From Verrucomicrobiota bacterium (GTDB lineage Bacteria > Verrucomicrobiota > Verrucomicrobiia > Verrucomicrobiales > Verrucomicrobiaceae): a DNA stretch of 64,000 nucleotides. Location of the stretch: contig JANYCZ010000069.1 in NCBI GenBank assembly GCA_025360015.1, positions 19,343 to 83,342 on the forward strand. The letters are read 5' to 3'. Shown here in pieces: positions 52,617 to 62,837 of this stretch. The stretch's first letter is position 1; each line of letters begins with the position of its first letter. A model generated the notes under the pieces. The model was given only the letters and a program-made list of their open reading frames with translations, did not search any database and was not told the DNA's origin. The translations under genes were made by a program, and so were the position numbers.

Positions 52617-53572
52617 AAGCCTTCACCTTTGAGCACGCCAGGACCCCCGCCGAAGCCGCAGCCGCCGCCGCGCGTCACCCCGGTGCCAAGTTCGTCGCCG
52701 GCGGCACCAATCTCCTCGATCTCATGAAGCTGCAGATCGAAACCCCCACCCACCTCATCGACGTCAACGGCCTCGACCTCGACAAAATCGAAGCCACCCC
52801 CGACGGCGGCCTCCGCATCGGTGCCCTCGTCCGCAATACCGACCTCGCCGCAGACAAAGGCATCCGCCGTGATTACGCCGTCCTCTCCCGCGCCCTCCTC
52901 GCCGGAGCCAGCGGCCAGCTCCGCAACATGGCCACCACCGCCGGCAATCTCCTCCAGCGCACCCGCTGCCCCTACTTTTACGACACCGACCAGCCCTGCA
53001 ACAAACGCGCCCCCGGCACCGGCTGCGGCGCCCTCCTCGGCTTCAGCCGCCAGCACGCCATCATCGGCGTCAGCGCAGACTGCATCGCCACCCACCCCAG
53101 CGACATGGCCGTCGCCATGCGCGTCCTCGATGCCACCGTCCACACCATCAAGCCCGACGGCACCACCCGCCAGATCCCCATCGTCAATTTCCATCGCCTC
53201 CCCGGCAGCGAGCCCCAGCTCGATACCATCCTCGCCCCTGGCGAATTGATCACCTCCGTCACCCTTCCTCCCCCCCTCGGCGGCAGGCACGTCTATCTCA
53301 AAATCCGCGACCGCGCCTCCTACGCCTTCGCCCTCGTCTCCATCGCCGCCATCATCCAGCCCGATGGCACCGGCCGCGTCGCCGTCGGCGGCATCGCCCA
53401 CAAGCCCTGGCGCGTCGAAGCCGCAGAGGCCGATCTCCCCCGCGGAGCCAAAGCCTTCACCACCCGCCTCCTCGCCGGAGCCAAGCCCACCCCCGAAAAC
53501 GCCTTCAAACTCAAGCTCGTCGAGCGCGCCCTCGCCTCCGTCCTCGACGACCCCAAAGGCCCCCACCCGTAG
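52613..53572 (+). CDS. FAD-binding subunit of a xanthine-dehydrogenase-family enzyme
   Basis: About 319 aa, the normal length for PaoB/YagS, with an FAD_binding_5 start ([20 protein letters not shown]), then [23 protein letters not shown] (a further cysteine-bearing segment) and the CO-dehydrogenase FAD C-terminal region ([16 protein letters not shown]). The start at 52613 follows a strong AAGGAGG site at good distance and overlaps the small-subunit stop. Only two of three subunits are present here. The stop codon TAG lies within a tandem repeat. Confidence 0.9.
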   Translation: MKAFTFEHARTPAEAAAAAARHPGAKFVAGGTNLLDLMKLQIETPTHLIDVNGLDLDKIEATPDGGLRIGALVRNTDLAADKGIRRDYAVLSRALLAGASGQLRNMATTAGNLLQRTRCPYFYDTDQPCNKRAPGTGCGALLGFSRQHAIIGVSADCIATHPSDMAVAMRVLDATVHTIKPDGTTRQIPIVNFHRLPGSEPQLDTILAPGELITSVTLPPPLGGRHVYLKIRDRASYAFALVSIAAIIQPDGTGRVAVGGIAHKPWRVEAAEADLPRGAKAFTTRLLAGAKPTPENAFKLKLVERALASVLDDPKGPHP

Positions 53573-53792
53573 TCCGGAGCTTCTGAGTATTGCAGTCCCG
53601 GCTTCGTAGTCCGGAGCTTCTGAGTATTGTAGTCCCGGCTTCAGCCGGTTCCGGCCACCCAGCGTCCCGTAGCTCAATCCGTCCCGGTTGTGCGAAGCGC
53701 ACACCCCAAGGCTGGTAGGGAACCGCCCCCCAAAGTTGTCCAGTTGCGCCGCAACTGGAGCCCCCCACGTCTACCCCCCGCTCGTCCAAATC
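53568..53792. repeat. 37-bp tandem duplicate plus hairpins after the FAD subunit
   Basis: CGTAGTCCGGAGCTTCTGAG, continuing to AGTCCCGGCTT, occurs twice in tandem (53568-53604 and 53605-53641) with one difference, and the FAD gene stop codon lies in the first unit. Hairpins TGTGCG-AAG-CGCACA (53689-53703) and CCAGTTGC-GCC-GCAACTGG (53740-53758) follow before the convergent UvrA gene and could act as terminators. Confidence 0.75.
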
Positions 53793-56357
53793 TCAAACGC
53801 TCGCTGCAACCCCGGCCCGCGCCAGATACGCCGCCGTCCGGCTCGCGCCCGCCCGCGCCACCTCCCCCGGAGTTCCCTCCGCAGCGATCCGCCCGCCCTC
53901 CTCCCCCGCTCCCGGACCCATGTCAATGATCCAGTCGCTAGCTGCAGCCACTTGCATGTCATGCTCCACCACGATCACCGTGTTGCCCGCTTCCACCAGG
54001 CCATCCAGTTGCATCATCAGTTTCTCCACATCGGCAGGATGCAGCCCCGTGGTCGGCTCGTCCAAAATATACAGCGTGCTGCCACGGCTGATCCGTTGCA
54101 GCTCAGTCGCCAGCTTGATTCGCTGCGCCTCACCACCGGAAAGCTCCGTCGCGGGCTGGCCCAGCCGCAGGTATCCCAGCCCCACTTGCTGCAGCACATG
54201 CAGCGGCCTCACCAGCGCCGCCTCATCCCCGAAGAAATCCGCCGCAGCATCCACCGTCAGGCCGAGTACTTCGGCTATGTTCTTATCCCGATATTTCACC
54301 TCCAGCGTCTTCTCATTATAGCGCGCACCGTGGCACTCCGGGCACGGAGCATACACACTCGGCAGAAACAGCAGCTCCACGAACACAAAGCCTTCGCCCG
54401 CGCATTTCTCGCAGCGCCCTTTGGCCACGTTGAATGAAAACCGCCCCGCATCGTACCCTCGGCTGCGTGCAGACTTCGTCGCCGCAAACACCCGCCGCAC
54501 ATGGTCAAAAAGCCCCGTGTACGTGGCCAGATTCGAGCGCGGGGTACGCCCGATCGCCTTCTGATCCACCCGCACCAGCCGCTTGATCGACTCCATCCCG
54601 CTGGCGATCTCGCCTCCCTCCGTCACCACCACCTCCCTCTCCAGTTCATCCTCTTCGCTGTCCTCGTCCAATGCTCCAGCGTTACCCAGATGCTTCGACA
54701 CCAGCTCCACCAGCACCTGGCTCACCAGGCTCGACTTCCCAGAGCCAGACACCCCCGTCACCGTCGTAAACACCCCCAGCGGAAAGGCCGCATCCAGCTC
54801 CCGCAGATTGTTGCGCGTCACTCCCGTCAGTCGCAGCCACCCCTGCGGTTCGCGCGGTGTGCGGCGCATGGGGGTGCTATCACCAAAAAGATGCGGCCGA
54901 GTTTGCGAGGCCGCTACGTTCGCCAGCCCCGGCAGCGGCCCGCTGTAGAGAATCTCCCCGCCTTGTTCTCCTGCCGCCGGCCCCACATCCACAATCCAGT
55001 CCGCACGCCGGATGATGTCCACCTCGTGCTCCACCACAAACAGCGAATTGCCCGACGCGATCAGCTTTTCCAGGGTCGCCAGCAGCGCCTCCGTGTCAGC
55101 CGGGTGCAGTCCCGCGCTGGGTTCGTCCAGCACATACACCACCCCGAAAAGATTGGACCTCACCTGCGTCGCCAGTCGCAGACGTTGCAGCTCTCCCGGA
55201 GAAAGCGTCGGCGTACTCCGGTCCAGCGAGAGATAGCCCAGCCCCAGATCCAGCAGCACGTCCAGCCGCGCACTCAGGTCCTGGGCGATCCGCTGGATCA
55301 CCACCGCCTTCTCCGGATGCTGCGTCACTAGCTTCGCCCAGCCCGGCGCCTTCGCCTCCGCATACGGTTGGAAAAGTGTCGCCACCTGCTTCAGCGGCAG
55401 GTTCGACACCGCCGTGATATCCAGTCCCGCAAACGTCACCGCCAGAGCCTCCGCACGCAGCCGCCGCCCCTCGCACACTCCGCACTCACTCGCCACCATG
55501 TAGCGCGACACCCGCTTCTTCATCGAGGCACTCTCCGTCTTCGCAAACGTCTCAATCACATAGCGCTTCGCCCCCGTGAACGTCCCCATGTAGCTCGGCT
55601 CCACCTTCGCCTTGATCGCCCTTCGTATCTGCTCGCGGTCCCACCCCGCATACACCGGCACCACCGGCTGTTCATCCGTGAAAAGCAGCCAGTCCCGGTC
55701 CTTCTTCGGCAGTTCACGCCACGGCTTGTCGATGTCATACCCCAGCGTCGTCACAATATCCCGCAGGTTCTGCCCGTGCCACGCCGGCGGCCACGCAGCG
55801 ATGGCCCGTTCGCGGATGCTCAGCGAATCGTCCGGCACCATCGACCCCTCCGTCACGTCATACACCCGCCCCAGCCCATGGCAGCGCGGGCACGCCCCCT
55901 CCGGCGTGTTCGGCGAAAACGATTCCGCATACAGCAGCGCCTGCCCTTTTGGATATTCCCCCCCGCGTGAATAAAGCATCCGCAGCAGATTCGACAGCGT
56001 CGTCACACTCCCCACCGATGATCGTGCCGTCGCCGTCCCCCGCTGCTGTTGCAACGCCACTGCAGGAGGCAGCCCCTCGATCTCATCCACCTCCGGCACC
56101 CCCATCTGATGAAACAGCCTCCGCGCATACGGCGCCACCGATTCCAGGTACCGACGCTGCGCCTCCGCATAGAGCGTCCCAAACGCCAGCGATGACTTCC
56201 CCGAACCCGACACCCCCGTAAAAACCACCAGCGCATCCCGCGGGATCTCCACATCAATGTTCTTCAGGTTATGCTCCCGCGCCCCACGCACCCGCACAAA
56301 TCGATGCGCCTCCTCCCCGCTCCGAGGAACAGCTAAACTGGAAGACGTCTGGGACAT
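53793..56357 (-). CDS. Class II UvrA-type ABC ATPase
   Basis: The 854-aa protein has two ABC cassettes: Walker [20 protein letters not shown], signature [14 protein letters not shown], second Walker [19 protein letters not shown] and signature [17 protein letters not shown] zinc module (CEKCAGEGF...CPECHG) is present. The UvrB-binding and first zinc insertion of UvrA1 seem missing, since the sequence passes from [13 protein letters not shown] quickly to [15 protein letters not shown]. It therefore resembles UvrA2, which has roles in damage tolerance or drug resistance. It ends against the molybdenum hydroxylase genes in a convergent layout. Confidence 0.85.
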   Translation of the reverse strand: MSQTSSSLAVPRSGEEAHRFVRVRGAREHNLKNIDVEIPRDALVVFTGVSGSGKSSLAFGTLYAEAQRRYLESVAPYARRLFHQMGVPEVDEIEGLPPAVALQQQRGTATARSSVGSVTTLSNLLRMLYSRGGEYPKGQALLYAESFSPNTPEGACPRCHGLGRVYDVTEGSMVPDDSLSIRERAIAAWPPAWHGQNLRDIVTTLGYDIDKPWRELPKKDRDWLLFTDEQPVVPVYAGWDREQIRRAIKAKVEPSYMGTFTGAKRYVIETFAKTESASMKKRVSRYMVASECGVCEGRRLRAEALAVTFAGLDITAVSNLPLKQVATLFQPYAEAKAPGWAKLVTQHPEKAVVIQRIAQDLSARLDVLLDLGLGYLSLDRSTPTLSPGELQRLRLATQVRSNLFGVVYVLDEPSAGLHPADTEALLATLEKLIASGNSLFVVEHEVDIIRRADWIVDVGPAAGEQGGEILYSGPLPGLANVAASQTRPHLFGDSTPMRRTPREPQGWLRLTGVTRNNLRELDAAFPLGVFTTVTGVSGSGKSSLVSQVLVELVSKHLGNAGALDEDSEEDELEREVVVTEGGEIASGMESIKRLVRVDQKAIGRTPRSNLATYTGLFDHVRRVFAATKSARSRGYDAGRFSFNVAKGRCEKCAGEGFVFVELLFLPSVYAPCPECHGARYNEKTLEVKYRDKNIAEVLGLTVDAAADFFGDEAALVRPLHVLQQVGLGYLRLGQPATELSGGEAQRIKLATELQRISRGSTLYILDEPTTGLHPADVEKLMMQLDGLVEAGNTVIVVEHDMQVAAASDWIIDMGPGAGEEGGRIAAEGTPGEVARAGASRTAAYLARAGVAASV

Positions 56358-56529
56358 TCGGAAAAAATCGGTTCGAGGGGGGGGGACGAATGGGGGCGCT
56401 ACGAGTGAACAATGGGAAACGCTGAATCAGCTCGGGCATTCCCAAGTGAGTCACACGCTCCACCTCCATCAATCGCATCTCGCCCGTCCCGTGGTCTGCC
56501 ACCCGAAGAATCGAGAGCACGCTTCCCCA

Positions 56530-57090
56530 CCCGCGCCCCAGCGCAAGGTAGGGCGGTTTGTCCCCAAGCCGCCGCCCGAACGTCTCCAAGCCCCAGCCCA
56601 CGCCCAGCGCAAGGTAGGCCGCCTTGTCCCCAAGCCGCCGCCCGAACGTCCCCAAGCCCCACCCGCGCCCAGCGCAAGGTAGGGCGGCTTGTCCCCAAGC
56701 CGCCGTCGAACGTCCCCAAGCCCCGCCCGCGCCCCAGCGCAAGGTAGGGCGGCTTGTCCTCAAGCCGCCGCCCGAACGTCTCCAAGCCCCACCCACGCCC
56801 AGCGGAGGTAGGGCGGCTTGTCCCCAAGCCGCCGCCGAACGTCCCCAAGCCCCACCCACGCCCAGCGCAGGTAGGCGGCTTGTCCCCAAGCCGCCGCCGA
56901 ACGTCCCCCAAGCCGCCGCCGAACGTCCCCCAGGCCCCGCCCGCTCCCAGCGCCGGTAGGGCGACTTGTCCCCAAGCCGCCGCCGAACGTCCCCAGGCCC
57001 CGCCCGCGCCCCAGCGCAAGGTAGGGCGGCTTGTCCTCAAGCCGCCGTCGAGCGTCCCCAGGCCCCCCGTAGGCCGCCTTGTCCCCGCCC
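56530..57090. repeat. Minisatellite of hairpin-bearing units of about 60 bp
   Basis: Eight full and one partial unit of the type CCCAGCGCAAGGTAGGGCGG followed by CTTGTCCCCAAGCCGCCG and CCGAACGTCCCCAAGCC. Nearly every unit includes the dyad GGCGGCTT-GTCCCC-AAGCCGCC, an 8-bp stem with a 6-nt loop. Units differ by point changes and small indels, so unequal exchange is likely. Long ORFs on both strands here are artefacts of repeats. The array separates uvrA from the large helicase gene; 56358-56529 and 57091-57150 show no gene. Confidence 0.9.
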
Positions 57091-57153
57091 CAGCCACCGC
57101 TCGCACATCCGCCTAAGGCTGGCTCCACAATGACGAACTGGGAGAATCCTCAT

Positions 57154-57174
57154 TTGTTAAGCAATCCTTAACAA
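57154..57174. other. Inverted repeat TTGTTAAG-CAATC-CTTAACAA
   Basis: A perfect 8-bp AT-rich inverted repeat with a 5-nt loop in the long gap between the minisatellite and the large helicase gene. It could be an operator, or mark a boundary of the AT-richer segment. The 57175-57603 stretch holds no recognised gene. Confidence 0.45.
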
Positions 57175-57603
57175 CTGCCACCGGCAGCTTGTCCCCAAGT
57201 CCCCGCCCGCACCTCTCAGCGCCTCCATCTCCCGCCACCACGCCCCGCACATGGATGGCGGAGCCATCCCAGCCTGTAGCGAGGCGGTTGAGCGCAACGA
57301 CACCCCTGGTCACGCGCACCAAAACGCCCCCAGCATCCTCTCGCATCCCCTAGCGATGCCAGCCCGAGCCATCGCCCAGCTCTCCCTCTCACCAACCCAC
57401 CACTCTCTCATTCTCATCGTCTTCTTCCCAGCATCCCCACGTACCATCTCCGCCGCCTCGCCTTTTCACTCTCTCCTCTTCCGACCTTGCCATGCAAAGC
57501 CTTCTCGGCTTTGATAAGAAAATCACCTCGTGGCGTGGAAGGCAATCAGCAAGAAATTGACTCCATTAGCCACTGAAACTCCCAACATCAGAAGAACAAC
57601 GCT

Positions 57604-60600
57604 ATGGACAATCAGACGACACAATTAGCTGAGTTGACGAAAAGGCGAAAGAAATGGGTCGAGGCGAATCGCGAGAATGGATTTGAGGAAGGTATCACCA
57701 ATCTTTTGACCGAACTCTATCCTGATAACGCCCATTTCATTTATGAATTGCTCCAAAATGCGGAGGACACTCAAGCGGATGCTGTCAGATTCACTTTGTC
57801 CAGAAAAGACATTCGCTTTGAACACAATGGAGGACGTCTCTTCAACTTGAGCGATGTCGAATCGATTACCAGCATCGGTAATAGCACAAAGCGCAGCGAC
57901 CCCACCAATATCGGGAAATTCGGCGTGGGGTTCAAGGCTGTCTTCGCATATACCAACTCTCCCGAGATTCATTCAGGGACGTTTCAATTCAAAATCAATA
58001 ACCTAGTGGTTCCCGAGTCGTTGCCACGCAAAGCAACCGATGGTTCTACCGCGTTCCTGTTTCCATTCGATAATCCGAAAAAAGCTCAGTCAAGAGCGGT
58101 TGAAGAAATTGACCGCGGACTGCGAGCGCTTGCAGACAATACATTGCTCTTTCTCAACCACATACGGGAGATTGAATATCTGCTGCCAAACGCGGTGCTA
58201 GGGAAGCTAAAACGTATCGACATGGACGGCGAAGGAATCGGACAGCGCATCGAAATCCATGCCACTCAATCGGAACAGGACGAAGCTGTTTCGCATTGGC
58301 TACGTTACCGCAAAGAAGTTTCGATCACCGATGAAGCGGGTGAAATGAAGATATGTCAGGTGGCCATCGCCTTTCGTCTTCAAAAGCAGTTGTGCGATTC
58401 AGGGACGGGCCATCCCGAGGAAAAGAATGGAAAAAAAAAGCCAATAAAACCAAAGGCGTCATGGTGCATTGTTCCTTGTGAACCGGGTCAGGTTTCCATC
58501 TTCTTTCCGGCCGAAAAAGAGACATCTAATCTGAGATTCCATCTTCATGCACCGTTCGCCTCCACCGTTGCCCGTGATAGCGTTCGCGATTGCAATTCCA
58601 ACGAGGAACTGCGTGATGGATTGGCACAACTCACAATCGAAGCCTTGGCGGATATTCGCAATCGAGGGTTGCTCACAATGTCCTTCCTCGCAATCTTACC
58701 CAACGAGGACGACGGACTCTCGACGTTTTATGACCCAATTCGGGAGGCCATTGTAAAAGGGTTTCGAGAGGAAAATTTGTTGCCTACCAAGAGCGGATCG
58801 CATCTGAAAGCCGATGGCCTCTACAGGGGGCAGTCCGAAATCTCTTCAGTGATTGATGACGACGATCTTTCTTTGCTGACAGGATACGAGTCCCCTTTGT
58901 GGGCGGCAAATGCTCCGCAAAAGGGCATGCGTGAAGACAAGTTTCTCGACACCCTTCAAATCGATAAATGGGGATGGGATGCTCTGAAAGACGCAATACT
59001 AGAAACCGAGAGAAGCGGGGAAAAGAAGGACAAAATTGAAAAGTGGATCTCTGGGAAGCAGGACAATTGGCTAATGCGGTTCTACGCATTAATGGAATCA
59101 TGCCATGCAGAAACAGAAGGCTACGTCGGCAAGCCGCCATTGGCATCTGCTTGGAGTAGCCTAGCAAGCGTTCGAGTAACCGACAGCAAAGGATCGGATG
59201 AGCATGTCACACCACGCAGCGCCTTTTTCCCGAAGCAGGTTCTCACAAAAGGTAGCAGGCCATATGATGTGCCGGCAAAAATTCGCCTCGTAAAGCGTGA
59301 GGTATACGAAAAAGGCCGTCTTGGGGAGAATACCAAAAAGGCCGCTCGTGATTTTCTTGAGCGGGTGGGGGTGCGAGAGTATGATGAACGTGCTGAGATT
59401 GAGCGGAGGTTGGAATGGTATTCGAAATCTGGCAAGAAAACCATCACAGACAGTCATTATCGTGATATTCGGGCATTTATCTCTTTCCTGAAGACCCATC
59501 CTCTTGAAGCAAATCTGTTCAAGGAAACAGAATTTCTGGTGGCCGCAGACGAAACACAGGAACAATTATACTGGTCTAAACCGAGGGAAATATTTCTTGA
59601 TGCTCCTTATGAAACAACAGGTTTAGGTGAATTAACGGCAATACATGGCAAGAAAGTGCTATGGATAAAATATTGCGAACGTCTTGGTAATAACTTGAAG
59701 AGCGAAGACTTCATCTGCTTTTTGAAAGCAGTTGGTGCTTTTCATGAGCTGGCAGTGAACGAGGTTGGCTGTTGGCGTAATGACAAAATCAATACTTGGG
59801 AGGGGCGCTCAACATATACGGGAGTAAATGTCGATTGGACCATAAAAGATTTAGAAGACTACCTTTCAGAGCAACATCAACTCGCCAGTCGCTTGATTTG
59901 GATGGCTATTCTCCAGGCAGACAAAAAAATTGCTACCGCCAAGTATCGACCCAATCAACAGCACAGCCTTCAAATTGCCGGATCACAACTTGTCCAACAT
60001 TTGAAAGCCTGCGCTTGGATTCCAGATCAAAGCGGGACTTTTCAAAGACCTCAGGATATGACTCGGGATATGCTTCCCAAGGAGTTTCCATATGACGATC
60101 GCAACGGACTGCTGACGGCCATAGGTTTTGGAGAGAAAGCGAAAGAAACCAGTGCAGAATTTAAGGCGCGGGACGCAGATGCTAAGAAATTGGGCTTCGA
60201 ATCAGCAACAGAAATCGAAGAAGCACTCGCTTTGTTAAGAGCCAAGAAGGAAGGACGCATCAGGGAAGTTTTAAAGGAAAACTTGGAACAACCGAATGAG
60301 GGAGCCTTCGTTGGTCCAACAAATTCGTCAACTAAAGACGCAGAAGAGAGCGGTAATGGGCCGATGGGTAATCCTGTTGAGGATAGTGGATTGCAAACGG
60401 CAGCTTTTGGAACAAGTCCGTCAAGCACGCCTCAAGATGTGGAATCAACGATGCTCCCAGTCATGCGAAGGATCAACGCCCGCGTCAGAGAAACGGGGAC
60501 GTTTTCATCGCCGACGGCGGCGAATGGGGAACAGCGCGAACAATTTGAGGATGACGACGTTTACACACCCGCACCAGTGGATTATTCGAAAAGAATCGCG

Positions 60601-62529
60601 CGAGCCGAGGAACGTAACGCGACTGAAATTGCAAGGATGGAACGCGAGCAGGAATTGCTTAATCTTGCAATTGCACTGCCGCGCTACAGCTACGGCTGGT
60701 TCCTTGCGCTGTTGGAATTGGAATGCCTGGCGAGCAGCGAGAAGAACGTTAGTGGCAAGTCCATCTCAATCAGCTTCGGCAGGATCGAGAAGGAGGCTAT
60801 ATCATCGAAGACCATCATCTTGAGGGAGCCGAGCCGCTTTATTCCGCAGTCAGTCGAAGAATTGTCCGGTGTGCGAATTGACCTTCAGTTCGACGACGGA
60901 CGCACAGGGAAGCTTCATGTGGAGTCATTTACAGCGAAGGAATTCTCGCTGCTCGGTAAACTGAAGTCAGTTGATGAGTTAAAGGGAGTAGATTTTGGCA
61001 AGGTCGTGGAGGCGCGCATTGATGTTCAGAATCCATCCTTCCTATTACAGGAACTGCTGAATCGTTTCAGAGAATTGGGTTTCGAGGAGAAATTCGACAT
61101 GAAGGATAACCTGACGCCAGATATCGAATTTGTTTTCGGTCCGCCCGGAACCGGCAAGACGACTCATCTCGCGGAGAATGTGTTGATGCCATTGATGCGA
61201 AGAGCAGAAAAGTCCAGGGTGCTCGTCCTTACTCCGACGAACAAGGCGGCGGATGTGCTCACCACCCGCATCATGGACAAAATGGGCTCGGATAAGTCTT
61301 TCCAGAATTGGCTGGTTCGCTTCGGGACCTCTGCGGACGAGAGGATCGAAAAAGAGGGGGTGTGGAGGGACCGTGCGTTTGAGATCGGCGCGTTAGATCG
61401 TTCCGTGACGATCAGCACTATTGCTCGCTTCGCCTACGACGGATTTGCTACAGAACATGGCAAACTGCGCGAGATGGAGTGGGATACCATTGTGTTCGAC
61501 GAGGCGTCGATGATTCCACTCGTCAACATTATCTATCCACTCTACCAACGAAAGCCTCGAAAGTTTATCGTAGCTGGAGACCCTTTTCAGATCGAACCGA
61601 TTGTTTCTGTGGATCAATGGAAAGATGAAAATATCTATACGCTGGTCGGACTCAACAAGTCGGGAGCATTTGTTCATCCCAGCACTGAGCCGCATGACTA
61701 CCCTGTGACGAGCCTGGAGACTCAATACCGAAGTCTCCCAGCCATTGGCGAAGTCTTTAGCCGCTTCACATACAACGGAATCCTGAAACACCATCGAAGG
61801 GATGGCACGCAGCGTCCGCTGCGAATCGACGGCCTCGATCTTAAACCCCTCAACCTCATCAAGTTCCCTGTCAGCAAATATGAGAGTATCTACAGGGCAA
61901 AACGCCTGAAGAGTGGGACCCCCTACCAGACTTATTCGGCTCTTTTCACGTTCGAGCTTGTTAATTGGCTGGCGGGTCAGATTCAGACAAATCACTTGGG
62001 AGAACCACCGTTTCGTATCGGCATCATCGCACCATACCGCGCTCAAGCGAATCTATTGAGCAAACTGAACGACTCGCGGATATCCACTCCCGGTGGAGTG
62101 GAGATACAGGTCGGAACGATTCACGGCTTCCAAGGGGACGAGTGCGACATCATATTTGCCGTTTTCAACCCTCCGCCGACCATTTCCGCAAGTCCCCAGA
62201 TGTTTCTCAATAAGCAGAACATCCTCAATGTCGCTATCAGCCGCGCAAGGGACTACCTTTTCATTGTAATGCCCGACGATCAGACAGAAGGTTTCGAGAA
62301 TCTTCGCAAGGTGGCCAGAATAGAAAGTCTTGTGATAGACGGTGGTGCGTTCAGCGAATATGAGTCCCATGCAGTTGAGGAAGTGATTCTGGGGAACACA
62401 CATTATCTTGAGGATAATACGTTCTCGACCGGACATCAAATGGTGAACGTCTACCGCAAGCCTGAGCGTTACTATGAGGTTCGCAGTGACGATTCTGCGA
62501 TCGATGTCCAGATTCACGAAAAGGGATGA
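57604..62529 (+). CDS. Sacsin/HSP90-like GHKL ATPase fused to a UPF1-like SF1 helicase (1641 aa)
   Basis: A single frame with two energy modules. Residues 20-170 are a GHKL ATPase of the sacsin kind: ELLQNAEDTQADAVRF (E48, N52), HNGGRLFNLSDVESI and IGKFGVGFKAVFAYTNSPE. Residues 170-1150 are of unknown fold, with an acidic low-complexity segment near 900-980 and a charged coiled segment near 1000-1020. From about 1175 there is an SF1 helicase: GPPGTGKTTHLAENVL (1179-1187), IVFDEASMIPLV (DEAS at 1299), VAGDPFQIEPIV, ETQYRSLPAIGEVF, VGTIHGFQGDECDII and LNVAISRARDYLFIVMP. Base use is visibly AT-richer than in neighbouring genes. Repeat-dense DNA without genes lies on both sides. Anti-phage or DNA-processing function is inferred; no partner gene is in view. 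Confidence 0.85.
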   Translation: MDNQTTQLAELTKRRKKWVEANRENGFEEGITNLLTELYPDNAHFIYELLQNAEDTQADAVRFTLSRKDIRFEHNGGRLFNLSDVESITSIGNSTKRSDPTNIGKFGVGFKAVFAYTNSPEIHSGTFQFKINNLVVPESLPRKATDGSTAFLFPFDNPKKAQSRAVEEIDRGLRALADNTLLFLNHIREIEYLLPNAVLGKLKRIDMDGEGIGQRIEIHATQSEQDEAVSHWLRYRKEVSITDEAGEMKICQVAIAFRLQKQLCDSGTGHPEEKNGKKKPIKPKASWCIVPCEPGQVSIFFPAEKETSNLRFHLHAPFASTVARDSVRDCNSNEELRDGLAQLTIEALADIRNRGLLTMSFLAILPNEDDGLSTFYDPIREAIVKGFREENLLPTKSGSHLKADGLYRGQSEISSVIDDDDLSLLTGYESPLWAANAPQKGMREDKFLDTLQIDKWGWDALKDAILETERSGEKKDKIEKWISGKQDNWLMRFYALMESCHAETEGYVGKPPLASAWSSLASVRVTDSKGSDEHVTPRSAFFPKQVLTKGSRPYDVPAKIRLVKREVYEKGRLGENTKKAARDFLERVGVREYDERAEIERRLEWYSKSGKKTITDSHYRDIRAFISFLKTHPLEANLFKETEFLVAADETQEQLYWSKPREIFLDAPYETTGLGELTAIHGKKVLWIKYCERLGNNLKSEDFICFLKAVGAFHELAVNEVGCWRNDKINTWEGRSTYTGVNVDWTIKDLEDYLSEQHQLASRLIWMAILQADKKIATAKYRPNQQHSLQIAGSQLVQHLKACAWIPDQSGTFQRPQDMTRDMLPKEFPYDDRNGLLTAIGFGEKAKETSAEFKARDADAKKLGFESATEIEEALALLRAKKEGRIREVLKENLEQPNEGAFVGPTNSSTKDAEESGNGPMGNPVEDSGLQTAAFGTSPSSTPQDVESTMLPVMRRINARVRETGTFSSPTAANGEQREQFEDDDVYTPAPVDYSKRIARAEERNATEIARMEREQELLNLAIALPRYSYGWFLALLELECLASSEKNVSGKSISISFGRIEKEAISSKTIILREPSRFIPQSVEELSGVRIDLQFDDGRTGKLHVESFTAKEFSLLGKLKSVDELKGVDFGKVVEARIDVQNPSFLLQELLNRFRELGFEEKFDMKDNLTPDIEFVFGPPGTGKTTHLAENVLMPLMRRAEKSRVLVLTPTNKAADVLTTRIMDKMGSDKSFQNWLVRFGTSADERIEKEGVWRDRAFEIGALDRSVTISTIARFAYDGFATEHGKLREMEWDTIVFDEASMIPLVNIIYPLYQRKPRKFIVAGDPFQIEPIVSVDQWKDENIYTLVGLNKSGAFVHPSTEPHDYPVTSLETQYRSLPAIGEVFSRFTYNGILKHHRRDGTQRPLRIDGLDLKPLNLIKFPVSKYESIYRAKRLKSGTPYQTYSALFTFELVNWLAGQIQTNHLGEPPFRIGIIAPYRAQANLLSKLNDSRISTPGGVEIQVGTIHGFQGDECDIIFAVFNPPPTISASPQMFLNKQNILNVAISRARDYLFIVMPDDQTEGFENLRKVARIESLVIDGGAFSEYESHAVEEVILGNTHYLEDNTFSTGHQMVNVYRKPERYYEVRSDDSAIDVQIHEKG

Positions 62530-62689
62530 TGCGCATCTTTTTCAACGGCCTCTCCTTCTAGGGCGTGGCATTACTTGTTCGTCTCCATGGTTGAACTGAC
62601 CATTTGAACGCGTTAATCAAAGCTGTAAATCGGGGTCAGGGTGCAAATTATTGACAGATTAAAAGTCGGCACAGGTCAAACGATTCAAG

Positions 62690-62800
62690 CACAGCCAGTC
62701 GCAGGCCAAATCGCCCCGCAGCGCGGACTTCCAGTCCGCTGCACTCCGCAGGCACCCACACCCCCGCACCTCTCCTCAGCCTCGCAGCCTCCAGCGTTTC
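62690..62800. repeat. Second copy of the dispersed GGACTTCCAGTCCGC repeat
   Basis: GCAGGCCAAATCGCCCCGCA with GCGGACTTCCAGTCCGC and a CACTCCGC...GCAC tail closely matches 7497-7612. It follows GGGGTCAGGGTGCAAATTAT-type text, which is common beside REP-associated transposase elements, but no transposase gene is seen. Confidence 0.7.
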
Positions 62801-62837
62801 ACGCTCTCCGGCAGCGGCTGGCAGGCAGTCGTTCACT

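Noticed and set aside
56530-57090. CRISPR array interpretation of the 60-bp units
   Set aside because: Units are contiguous with no unique spacers, and no cas genes are seen.
56399-57106. Long ORFs on both strands through the minisatellite, with repetitive Gly/Trp/Arg-rich or Pro-rich peptides
   Set aside because: They follow the repeat unit and change frame with each indel; both strands are open equally, as expected for GC-rich repeats.
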